From: Streptomyces sp. NBC_00483
Lineage (GTDB): Bacteria; Actinomycetota; Actinomycetes; Streptomycetales; Streptomycetaceae
DNA: 64,000 bases
NCBI RefSeq assembly: GCF_036013745.1
Contig: NZ_CP107880.1
Coordinates: 9,610,001 to 9,674,000 of the forward strand
Direction: 5' to 3'
Both the position numbers and the translations under genes were made by a program. Shown here piece by piece: positions 8,724 through 15,889 of this stretch. The notes under the pieces are model-generated. The model was not told the origin of the DNA, made no database searches, and saw nothing but the letters and a program-made list of their open reading frames with translations. The first letter of the stretch is position 1; each line of letters opens with the position of its first letter.

Positions 8724-8810
8724 CTCTCACCTGCGGCAATGTTCCCGCAATGTTCGGGGAGAGGGAGGCATGGGCCTTGCCCCGCCGCGGTCTTCGGGCA
8801 TCATGTGGCC

Positions 8811-9269
8811 ATGCATATCTCCGCGAAGGCGGACTACGCCATGCGCGCGCTCCTCGAGCTCGCCCGCGCCCCCGAACAACCGCTCACCTGCGAGGCCATC
8901 GCCGACGCCCAGGGGATTCCGTTCCGGTTCCTCAAATCGGTGGTGGGCGAGCTGCGCAGGGCCGGGCTCGTACGTAGCCAGCGCGGCTGCGTGGGCGGGT
9001 ACTGGCTGGGTGTGCCGGCCGACGCGATCACGCTCCTCGATGTCACCCGCGCCGTCGACGGCGAGCTGATCACCCTGCGCGGCGAGCCACTGTCCGGGCT
9101 CGGCTACTCAGGCGCCGCGTGTGGGTTGCCGGGGGTGTGGCGGCGGATCGAGGCGGACGCCGCGGCCGTGCTGGGCGGGGTGACCGTGGCGGCGCTGCTG
9201 GCGGAGGCCGAGGCCGAGCGCGGGGCCGAGAACGGGGCGGAGTCGGTCCCCGCCCAGGGCGCCGCGTGA
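8811..9269 (+). CDS. Rrf2 family transcriptional regulator
   Basis: This is a 152-residue protein starting MHISAKADYAMRAL, the Rrf2 N-terminal signature. It has a winged helix with recognition segment RFLKSVVGELRRAGLV and the wing RGCVGGYWL (about residues 58-66). The three-Cys cluster of iron-sulfur IscR (near residues 92-104) is absent: only Cys104 falls there, with Cys27 and Cys60 elsewhere. A CymR-like, non-cluster mode is therefore more likely. CymR is the Rrf2 protein that controls cysteine metabolism in Bacillus. Position beside a sulfur operon supports that role, but the effector is not shown. Its stop overlaps the DsbA-like gene start (GTGA). Confidence 0.85.
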   Translation: MHISAKADYAMRALLELARAPEQPLTCEAIADAQGIPFRFLKSVVGELRRAGLVRSQRGCVGGYWLGVPADAITLLDVTRAVDGELITLRGEPLSGLGYSGAACGLPGVWRRIEADAAAVLGGVTVAALLAEAEAERGAENGAESVPAQGAA

Positions 9270-10201
9270 CCGGCGAACCAGTGGCTCCGCGGCTCGAAGT
9301 CGTCGAGTACACCGACCCGTTGTGCCCCTGGTCCTGGGGATCCGAGCCGACCTTCCGCAGGCTGCGGCAGGCGCTGGAGGGGCGGGTCCGCTGGCGTCGG
9401 GTGTACTGCATCCTCTTCGACGACGACGATGACCCGGCCCCCGATGCCGCCGCGGAGACCGCCTGGTACGCGCGCTACATCGAGGAGGTCGGCGCGCACA
9501 CCCGGGCCCCGTACGCCGTCCGCCTGAGCCGGGTCGCGGCGAGCTCCTGGCCCGCGTCCCTGGTGGCGAAGGCGGCGGAGACCCAGGGCGAGGAGGTGTC
9601 CGCTCGGGCGCTGCGCCGCTTGCGCGAGACCGTCTTCGTCCTCGGCGAACCGGCCGACACGCTCGACCTCGCCCTGAGCGCCGTACGCGACGTCCCCGGA
9701 CTCGGTCCCGACCGCCTGCGACGTGACGCCACATCAGAGGCCGTACGGGGCAAGGTGCTTGCCGATCGCGCCGAGGCCCGAAGGCCGGTCGCGGAGGTGC
9801 TCGCGCCGTCGCCCGGTGACTCGCCGCACCCCGGCGCGGCCAAGGAGACGGACGACGGGACGGGGCTGCGGTACGCCCTGCCCACGGTGCTGGTGCGCGG
9901 GGAAGCGGGACATCGGGCGGTGCCGGGATGGCGGCCGTACGACGAGTACGTGGCGGCCGTGGAGGAGTTGAGCCCCGGCCTGACGAAACCGGGCCGGCCG
10001 CTGCCCGCCGACGAGGCGCTGCGCCGCCACCGCACCCTGACCGAACCCGAGCGTTCGGCCCTGGCGTGCGGGCCCTGGCCGCCCCCGGGCGCGGTCCGCG
10101 CCGACACCGCGAACGGCCCGCTGTGGCTCTGCCCGAGCGAGGCCGAGGTGCATCCGGCGACCCGCCCCCACGACAACTCCGGCCCCCTGGCACCGCGTTG
10201 A
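9266..10201 (+). CDS. DsbA/FrnE-like thioredoxin-fold protein
   Basis: This is a 311-residue protein. The N-terminal strand and active-site loop EYTDPLCPWSWGSEPTF (about residues 13-29) match the DsbA/FrnE family (DPxCPWS), with one conserved Cys in the CPWS position. A GlnA-like cis-Pro region (ALPTVLVRG) and the helical insertion follow. It starts at GTG 9266, inside the GTGA overlap with the Rrf2 gene, so the two are translationally coupled. No signal peptide is present, so it is cytoplasmic. A thiol or disulfide role fits the neighbouring sulfur operon. The C-terminal 60 residues are poorly conserved-looking. Confidence 0.75.
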   Translation: MTGEPVAPRLEVVEYTDPLCPWSWGSEPTFRRLRQALEGRVRWRRVYCILFDDDDDPAPDAAAETAWYARYIEEVGAHTRAPYAVRLSRVAASSWPASLVAKAAETQGEEVSARALRRLRETVFVLGEPADTLDLALSAVRDVPGLGPDRLRRDATSEAVRGKVLADRAEARRPVAEVLAPSPGDSPHPGAAKETDDGTGLRYALPTVLVRGEAGHRAVPGWRPYDEYVAAVEELSPGLTKPGRPLPADEALRRHRTLTEPERSALACGPWPPPGAVRADTANGPLWLCPSEAEVHPATRPHDNSGPLAPR

Positions 10202-10231
10202 CCAGCGACATCGGGGCGTCCCGCGTAATGA

Positions 10232-10247
10232 GACACCAATTGGTGTC
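10232..10247. promoter_or_regulatory. 16-bp perfect palindrome, candidate operator of the sulfur operon
   Basis: GACACCAATTGGTGTC is a perfect palindrome ending 2 bp before the -35 hexamer of the leader promoter. Part of it (GGTGTCC) with ATTG reappears at the cupin promoter. It is a probable binding site of the adjacent Rrf2 regulator. Confidence 0.65.
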
Positions 10248-10249
10248 CA

Positions 10250-10279
10250 TTGACAGTCGGGGGCGGGGCAGGTCAGGAT
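10250..10279 (+). promoter_or_regulatory. Promoter of the leader peptide and sulfur operon
   Basis: TTGACA (10250-10255), an 18-bp spacer and CAGGAT (10274-10279) are followed by 7 bases to the ATG of the leader peptide. This predicts a leaderless transcript that begins at or next to the leader start codon. Confidence 0.65.
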
Positions 10280-10286
10280 GTGCAGC

Positions 10287-10361
10287 ATGCTGACGACGCA
10301 CCCCGGCGTGGTGTGCCGCTACGTGGACCTGCGGCGCACGTGTAGCGCACTCTGTCGCTGA
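10287..10361 (+). CDS. Putative cysteine-responsive leader peptide (24 aa)
   Basis: This is a 24-residue reading frame, ATG 10287 to TGA 10361, with three Cys (residues 10, 19 and 23). The C-terminal pattern RYVDLRRTCSALCR is of the type found in short leader peptides ahead of sulfur-metabolism genes in Streptomyces and relatives (HVDLRRVxxxLC-like). Such peptides are thought to stall ribosomes when cysteinyl-tRNA is scarce and so open expression of the operon. No ribosome site is needed if the mRNA is leaderless. A 260-bp non-coding stretch with alternative hairpins separates it from the first structural gene. Identification is by motif and position. Confidence 0.8.
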   Translation: MLTTHPGVVCRYVDLRRTCSALCR

Positions 10362-10621
10362 CTTACTCTCCCTCCACGTAGCCTCCCGCGTGCCTGAACG
10401 CTCTCCCTGGGATTCCCCGGGAGCCCAGGACGTCCCGGGCGCTCTTTCCTGACGGCCTGACGGCCGGCTCTTCGAGCCGCTCATCCGTCATGCCTCCTTC
10501 ACCGCGTTCCACCCTGCCCATCGGTGTGCCCCGGCGCATCCCATGGGGTGGCTGCGCGTGCCTTGTCCTTCGCTCCTTCGCGCTGCCCTCGATGCGCGGG
10601 AGCCGTCGCAGAGAGACACAC
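10362..10621 (+). promoter_or_regulatory. Attenuator-like untranslated region before the ABC transporter genes
   Basis: The first 40 bases after the leader stop are C/T-rich and unstructured. Three mutually exclusive stems follow: CTCCC 10403-10407 with GGGAG 10419-10423; CCTGGG 10406-10411 with CCCAGG 10424-10429; and CCCGGG 10416-10421 with CCCGGG 10434-10439. A further hairpin CGGCTC-TTC-GAGCCG lies at 10465-10479. Competing stems fit attenuation, and the pyrimidine-rich part could instead serve Rho. The exact mechanism is an inference. Confidence 0.5.
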
Positions 10622-12172
10622 ATGTCCGGACGCCCCATGCCCAGAATGCGCCGACGATCCCTGAAGGCCGCCGCCCCGGCCGCGGGGGCCGCCCTCCTCC
10701 TCGTCTCCACCCTCAGCGGATGCGGTGGCGACGGCGCCTCGGCGGCGGGCGGGGGTGCCACCCTGAAGTGGACCTCCACCTACTTCCCGACCCACTGGGA
10801 CCCGGTGGTCGGCGGCAGCGGCGCCCAGTTCCGTGAACTCTCCATGGTCTACGCCTCGTTGACGCGCACCGACGAGAAGGGCGACGCGGTCCCCGACCTC
10901 GCCAAGAGCTGGGACTACAACAAGCGCGGCGACCGGATCACCTTCCATCTGCGCCCGGGACAGAAGTTCAGCGACGGCGAACCCGTCGACGGGGCAGCGG
11001 TCAAGGCGGCGATCGAGCGGGCCAAGAAGCAGAAGAACTCGGCCCTCTTCGGTGACCTCACATCGATCGAATCGGTGCGGGCGAAGGGCCTCGACGCGAT
11101 CGTCGACCTCAAGCAAGTCGACTACCAGATACCGCAGTTGCTGGGGCAGCGCGTCCTCCAGATAGCCAGCCCCAAGGCGGCGAAGTCCCCCGCGAAGCTC
11201 GACCAGCAGCCCGTCGGCGCCGGACCGTTCACCGTCACCCAGCTCATCCCCGGCACCAAGGCCGTCCTGAAGAAGAACCCGAAGTACTGGGACGCCAAGA
11301 ACATCCACATCGACCAGGTCGAACTGACCTCGGCGCCCGACGCCTCCACCGTCGTCTCCGGCCTGCAGACCGGCGTCTACAACTTCGCCGACATCGAACC
11401 CAGCCAGGCCGACGCCGCCAAGAAGGCCGGACTCGACGTCTTCGTCCAGCCCGGCTTCAACGCCTCCAACATCAGCCTGAACGTCAACAAGAAGCCCTTC
11501 GACAACGGCAAGGTCGTCGACGCGGTGCGCCATGCGATCAACCGTCAGGAGTTCGTGGACAAGCTGACGTTCGGCTACGGGGAGGAGACCGGCCAGCCGT
11601 TCCCCAAGGGATACACGGCCTACGACCCCACGTCGGCGAACGCCTACCCGTACGACCCGGCGAAGTCGAAGAAGCTGCTCGCCCAGGCCGGATACAAGGC
11701 GGGTGACATCAAGCTCGACCTCGTCATCCCGGAGGAGCAGCCCGAGGCCGAGATCGTGCAGTCGCAGCTCGCCAAGGTCGGCATCAAGGTCGACATCAAG
11801 ATCGACAAGAACTGGGCGACACCGTTCTTCGCCAAGGACCTGACGTTCTCCCTGTACTCGACGACCGGCCGCGACTCCGCCGCGCAGACCCTCACCGCGC
11901 ACTTCGGCCCCGACGGACCGCTCAACCTCAGCACCCCGTACGAGCCGAAGGGCTTCGAGGACGCCATCGCGAAGGTCCGCGAGACCCGCATCGACGACCC
12001 CGACTACCCGAAGGTGCTCCGGGCCGCGACCCGCGCGGGACTGAACAGCAAGGCGCTGGTTTTCACGTACTCCCAGCCGAACCTCATCGCCAAGAGCAGA
12101 TCCGTCTCCGACCTCCCGAAGAACCCGGCCCACATCGACTGGACCGGCGTCACCATCAAGCCCGGGGCGTGA
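10622..12172 (+). CDS. ABC transporter substrate-binding lipoprotein, SBP family 5 (peptide/nickel type)
   Basis: This is a 516-residue protein with a lipoprotein signal: arginines (MRRRSLK, possibly Tat-like), a hydrophobic stretch and the lipobox LSGC with Cys34. The mature part has the SBP_bac_5 order: YASLTRTDEKGDAVPDLAKSWD, then the FHLRPGQKFSDGEPV signature, then NKKPFDNGKVVDAVRHAINRQ. I chose ATG 10622 (AGAGAGA upstream) over the in-frame ATG 10490, because the 44-residue extension covers the attenuator region and is Arg/Pro-rich without a signal. It delivers substrate to the permeases that follow. Given the leader peptide and the SsuE gene downstream, an organosulfur compound such as a thioether or peptide conjugate is likely. 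Confidence 0.9.
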   Translation: MSGRPMPRMRRRSLKAAAPAAGAALLLVSTLSGCGGDGASAAGGGATLKWTSTYFPTHWDPVVGGSGAQFRELSMVYASLTRTDEKGDAVPDLAKSWDYNKRGDRITFHLRPGQKFSDGEPVDGAAVKAAIERAKKQKNSALFGDLTSIESVRAKGLDAIVDLKQVDYQIPQLLGQRVLQIASPKAAKSPAKLDQQPVGAGPFTVTQLIPGTKAVLKKNPKYWDAKNIHIDQVELTSAPDASTVVSGLQTGVYNFADIEPSQADAAKKAGLDVFVQPGFNASNISLNVNKKPFDNGKVVDAVRHAINRQEFVDKLTFGYGEETGQPFPKGYTAYDPTSANAYPYDPAKSKKLLAQAGYKAGDIKLDLVIPEEQPEAEIVQSQLAKVGIKVDIKIDKNWATPFFAKDLTFSLYSTTGRDSAAQTLTAHFGPDGPLNLSTPYEPKGFEDAIAKVRETRIDDPDYPKVLRAATRAGLNSKALVFTYSQPNLIAKSRSVSDLPKNPAHIDWTGVTIKPGA

Positions 12173-12231
12173 GCAGCATGCCAAACACCATGAGCGGCAT
12201 GCCAGACACCGTGAGCTTCATGCCTGACGCG
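12169..12231 (+). repeat. Three 21-bp tandem repeats at the start of the permease gene
   Basis: The units 12169-12189, 12190-12210 and 12211-12231 encode MSSMPNT, MSGMPDT and VSFMPDA. Each unit starts with a possible initiation codon. Confidence 0.8.
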
Positions 12232-13209
12232 CGGAACAGGACCGCGCATGTACTGGGCCGCGTCCTGGCGACCGTAGGACGGTCCGTGGCGATCTTCATC
12301 CCGGTCTTCGTGGTGGCGACGTTCGTGACGTTCGCGCTGCGCTCGATGAGCGGACTCAGCCCGGCCCGCATCCAGTTGGGCGAGAAGGCGACCCCGGAGG
12401 CCATCGCCCGCGTCGAGTCCCAGTGGGGCCTCGACCGGCCCTTCCTCGCCCAGTACGGCGACTGGTTCAACGGCGTCCTGCACGGGCAGTTGGGCACCAG
12501 CTGGACGAACGGCTCCGACATCTCCACCCTCATCGGGACCGGCCTCGGCGTGAGCCTGTCCGTGGCGGGCGCCGCGCTCGTCATCGGCGTGGTCCTGGGC
12601 TTCGTCCTCGGCGCCGTGGCCGCGCTGCGCCGGACCACCTGGATCGACCGGGCGGTCACCGGCTTCGTCACCGTGATCTCCGTGATGCCGGCGTTCGTCG
12701 TCGGCATCGTCCTGGTCACCGTGTTCGCCGTCGGCCTCGGCTGGTTCCCGTCCGCCGGATACGTGCCACTGGCGCAGGGGTTCGGGCCTTGGTCATTGCA
12801 CATCCTGCTGCCCGCCCTCGCGCTCAGCTGTGACGTCGTCGCCGACGTGGCCCGCCAACTGCGCACGAGCCTGATCGCCGCCTCCCGCGAGAACTACGTC
12901 ACCGGGGCCGTCGTCCGGGGCCTCAGCCCCCGGCGGATCTTCCTCGGACACGTCCTGCGCAACGCCCTCGGACCGACGCTCGCCACCCTCGGCCTCAAGT
13001 TCCCCGCCCTCGTGGGTGCCTCCGTCGTCACCGAATGGATCTTCGGCCTGCAGGGCTTCGGCCGGTTCGCCAACGACGCCGCGCAGGCCGGCGACGTACC
13101 CGCCGTCCAGGGAGTGCTCGTGGTGTCGATCGTCCTCGTCGTCGGCTTCAACCTGATCGTCAACCTGGTCCTGGCGCGCGTGACGCCGGCCGCGCAGAGG
13201 GGGGTGTGA
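12169..13209 (+). CDS. ABC transporter permease, DppB-like
   Basis: This is a 346-residue inner-membrane protein with six predicted helices. It carries the BPD_transp_1 pattern with the EAA-like loop NYVTGAVVRGLSPRRIFLGHVLRNAL and the large loop after TM1 typical of DppB (QWGLDRPFLAQYGDWFNGVLHGQLGTSW). GTG 12169 overlaps the preceding stop (GTGA). The first 21 codons are three copies of a 7-codon repeat, each beginning with ATG or GTG, so translation could begin at any of them (12169, 12190 or 12211). It forms the channel with the next gene product. Confidence 0.9.
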   Translation: MSSMPNTMSGMPDTVSFMPDARNRTAHVLGRVLATVGRSVAIFIPVFVVATFVTFALRSMSGLSPARIQLGEKATPEAIARVESQWGLDRPFLAQYGDWFNGVLHGQLGTSWTNGSDISTLIGTGLGVSLSVAGAALVIGVVLGFVLGAVAALRRTTWIDRAVTGFVTVISVMPAFVVGIVLVTVFAVGLGWFPSAGYVPLAQGFGPWSLHILLPALALSCDVVADVARQLRTSLIAASRENYVTGAVVRGLSPRRIFLGHVLRNALGPTLATLGLKFPALVGASVVTEWIFGLQGFGRFANDAAQAGDVPAVQGVLVVSIVLVVGFNLIVNLVLARVTPAAQRGV

Positions 13210-13215
13210 GCCACC

Positions 13216-14097
13216 ATGATGCGCCGCATCCTCGCCCTCACCACGGGCCGCATCGCCGTCGTCATCCTCACCGTCGTCGCCCTGCTCGCTCTCCTCGGAC
13301 CGCTGCTCACCCCGCAGAGCCCCCTGGCGACGAGCGGTGACACCCTCGCCGCCGCCTCCGGGGAGCATTGGCTGGGCACCGACTACCTCGGCCGCGACGT
13401 GCTCAGCCGGCTCCTCGACGGGTCCCGTGTCAGCGTCCTCGGCTCGCTCGAAGTCGCCCTGACCGCACTGGTCGTGGGGTCGATCCCGGGCATCCTGTCG
13501 GTGTACCTCGGCAGGGTCTTCGAGTGGCTGACGCTGCGCCTCGCCGACACCCTCGTCGCGCTGCCGTTCCTGCTGTTCGCGGTCGCGGTGATCGCGCTGC
13601 TCGGCAACGGCATCACCCAGGCGATGCTCGTGACCGGCGCGCTGGTGTCCCCGCTGTTCTACCGGGTGTCCCGCGCCGCCACGCTGGCCGTGGCCCGATC
13701 CCCTTACGTAGAGGCCGCGTTGATCTCCGGGGCCTCGATCGGCTGGATCGTGCGACGTCATGTCTGGGCGAAGGTGCTGCCGCCGCTCGCGGTCGCCCTC
13801 GCGCAGACCATCGGCACCGGCTTCGTGATCGTGTCGAGCCTGACGTTCCTCGGCATCGGCGTCCAGCCGCCCGAACCCACCTGGGGCGGGCTGCTCGCCT
13901 CCGACCTCGGCTACCTCGGCCAGCAGCCCTGGGCCCCGCTCCCGCCCGCCCTCCTGATCATGGCGACGGTGTGGGCCGCGAACCTGCTCGCCGACGCGAT
14001 CCGCGACGTGTCCGGAACGGCCACGAGCGGCCGGGCCCCCACCGGCGCCGGCCGGAACCGCCTCGACGAGACCGCCCCCGCCGGAGGTACGACATGA
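13216..14097 (+). CDS. ABC transporter permease, DppC-like
   Basis: This is a 293-residue membrane protein. The N terminus has one helix followed by the periplasmic segment GEHWLGTDYLGRDVLSRLLDGSR, the classic DppC/OppC signature. The EAA loop YVEAALISGASIGWIVRRHVW lies near residue 165. The start ATG 13216 is 6 bases after the DppB-like stop. The C terminus overlaps the ATPase start by ATGA. It pairs with the previous permease. Confidence 0.9.
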   Translation: MMRRILALTTGRIAVVILTVVALLALLGPLLTPQSPLATSGDTLAAASGEHWLGTDYLGRDVLSRLLDGSRVSVLGSLEVALTALVVGSIPGILSVYLGRVFEWLTLRLADTLVALPFLLFAVAVIALLGNGITQAMLVTGALVSPLFYRVSRAATLAVARSPYVEAALISGASIGWIVRRHVWAKVLPPLAVALAQTIGTGFVIVSSLTFLGIGVQPPEPTWGGLLASDLGYLGQQPWAPLPPALLIMATVWAANLLADAIRDVSGTATSGRAPTGAGRNRLDETAPAGGTT

Positions 14098-14984
14098 CCA
14101 CAGCGCCCACCGACCTCGCCCGCGAACAGGACCACGACGACGGCATCCGGGCCGCGCCCGTGTTGTCCCTGCGGGACGTGCGCATCGCCGACACGGCCAG
14201 CGACCGGGAGATCGTGCACGGCGTCGGCTTCGAGCTCAGGCCCGGCACGACGATCGGCATCGTCGGCGAGTCCGGCAGCGGAAAGACCCTCACCTGCCGC
14301 GCCGCGCTCGGCATCCTGCCGCCGCACTTCGAGATCACCGGCGGCCACGTCGAACTCGACGGCACCGACACCGCCACCCTGACCACGAAGCAGTGGACCC
14401 GGCTGCGCGGCACCACCGTCGCCGCCGTCTTCCAGGACCCGGCCTCCTACCTCAACCCCTCGATCCGCGTCGGCGCACAACTCGCCGAGGTGCTCCGCGT
14501 GAAGAAGGGCCTGAACCGGCGCGAGGCACGGGCGAAGGCCATCGAGCTGCTCCGGACCGTGCACCTGCGCGACCCGGAACTCAGCTACGGCCAGTACCCC
14601 CACGAACTCTCCGGCGGCATGCTCCAACGCGTCCTGATCGCCACCGCGATCGCCGCCGAGCCCCGCATCCTCATCGCCGACGAGGCCACGACGGCACTGG
14701 ACGTCACGGTCCAGGCGGAGATCCTCGACCTCCTGGCGGACCTGCGCGACCGCGCGGGCCTTGCGCTCGTAGTCGTCTCCCACGACCTTGCCGTGGTGGC
14801 CCAACTCTGCGACGAAGTACTGGTGATGAAGGAAGGCGCCGTCGTCGAACAGGGTCCTACGAGCGAGGTGCTGCACGCTCCGCGCCACGAGTACACCCGG
14901 CTGCTCATCACCGAACACGAGCTGTACGGCCTCGAAAGGTTCCGCACGGCGACGTCGACCGCTTCCGTCAAGGAGGGCGCATGA
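14094..14984 (+). CDS. ABC transporter ATP-binding protein, DppD-like
   Basis: This is a 296-residue ATPase starting at ATG 14094 in an ATGA overlap. It has Walker A GESGSGKT (about residues 60-67), Q-loop AAVFQDPASYLNPS, signature HELSGGMLQRVLIA, Walker B ILIADEATTALD (Ala where most homologues have Pro) and the H-loop VVSHDLAVVA. It lacks the C-terminal Cys-rich extension seen in classical DppD, which is present in the second transporter at 57.8 kb. It is part of the five-gene importer. Confidence 0.9.
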   Translation: MTTAPTDLAREQDHDDGIRAAPVLSLRDVRIADTASDREIVHGVGFELRPGTTIGIVGESGSGKTLTCRAALGILPPHFEITGGHVELDGTDTATLTTKQWTRLRGTTVAAVFQDPASYLNPSIRVGAQLAEVLRVKKGLNRREARAKAIELLRTVHLRDPELSYGQYPHELSGGMLQRVLIATAIAAEPRILIADEATTALDVTVQAEILDLLADLRDRAGLALVVVSHDLAVVAQLCDEVLVMKEGAVVEQGPTSEVLHAPRHEYTRLLITEHELYGLERFRTATSTASVKEGA

Positions 14985-15853
14985 GTGACAACGACCGTAC
15001 GGGGTCGGTTAGTTCGGGCCTCGACATTTCGGCGGGTTCGGTCCTCGACATCGCCTCGCTCGACGTCCACTACGGCCCCCGCAGGCGCCGCCGCCAAGCC
15101 CTGCACGGGGTCTCGCTCAGCGTGGCGCCCGGCGAGACGCTCGGTCTGATCGGCGAGACAGGATCGGGGAAGTCCACGCTCGCCCGCGCCGTCCTCGGCC
15201 TCGTGCCCGCCACATCCGGCACGATCACCGTCGGCGGAGCGGACGTCACCGCCCACAGCCGCCGCCAATGGCGCGGCCTGCGCCGCCGGGGCGTGATCCA
15301 GTACGTCTTCCAGGACCCGCTGCGCAGCCTCGACCCGGGCCTGACCATCGAGGAGTCCCTGAGCGAACCACTGCGCGTCGGCGGCGTGCCGCGCGTGGAG
15401 GCGGGCGAGCGGATCCGCGAGTTCCTCGAACGGGTGCGGCTGAGCGTGGAGTTGCTGGGCCGACTGCCTGGCGAACTCTCCGGCGGGCAGCGTCAACGCG
15501 TCGCCGTGGTGCGGGCGTTGGTGACACGACCCCGCCTCGTCATCCTCGACGAACCCGTCAGCGCCCTCGACTCCGCCAACCGCGTCCAGATCCTGGAGAT
15601 CCTCAAGGAACTGCGAGCGGACGGCACGGCCCTGGTCTTCATCTCCCACGACCTCGGCTCCGTCGCCGGCGTCGCCGACCGTGTCGCCGTCCTGTACCGC
15701 GGCGAACTCGTCGAGACCGGAGCGACGCACTCCGTCGTCAACGAGCCCCAACACCCCTACACGCGCCTCCTGCTCGGCTCCGCCCCCACCCTGCACGGCG
15801 CCCCGGCCACCCGGGCCGAACGCGAGGCGCTGCGCGCCCTGCTGCCCGCCTGA
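14981..15853 (+). CDS. ABC transporter ATP-binding protein, DppF-like
   Basis: This is a 290-residue ATPase, ATG 14981 (ATGA overlap, GGAGGG 5 bases upstream). It has Walker A GETGSGKS, signature GELSGGQRQRVAVVRAL, Walker B LVILDEPVSALD and H-loop VFISHDLGSVAGVADRV. It forms a heterodimer with the preceding ATPase. It also lacks the Cys-rich C-terminal tail. It is the last transport gene, followed by the catabolic genes after 36 bp. Confidence 0.9.
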   Translation: MSDNDRTGSVSSGLDISAGSVLDIASLDVHYGPRRRRRQALHGVSLSVAPGETLGLIGETGSGKSTLARAVLGLVPATSGTITVGGADVTAHSRRQWRGLRRRGVIQYVFQDPLRSLDPGLTIEESLSEPLRVGGVPRVEAGERIREFLERVRLSVELLGRLPGELSGGQRQRVAVVRALVTRPRLVILDEPVSALDSANRVQILEILKELRADGTALVFISHDLGSVAGVADRVAVLYRGELVETGATHSVVNEPQHPYTRLLLGSAPTLHGAPATRAEREALRALLPA

Positions 15854-15889
15854 GCCACTCGCCGCCCGCTCCCACAGAGAGGCACACCC

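Noticed and set aside
7932..8810. Upstream extension of the Rrf2 frame by nearly 300 codons
   Set aside because: It overlaps the aldo/keto reductase and cupin genes antisense, and the family signature begins exactly at MHISAKADYA (8811).
8811..9269. Rrf2 protein as an IscR-type iron-sulfur regulator
   Set aside because: The three clustered cysteines are missing, so an iron-sulfur cluster of the IscR type is unlikely.
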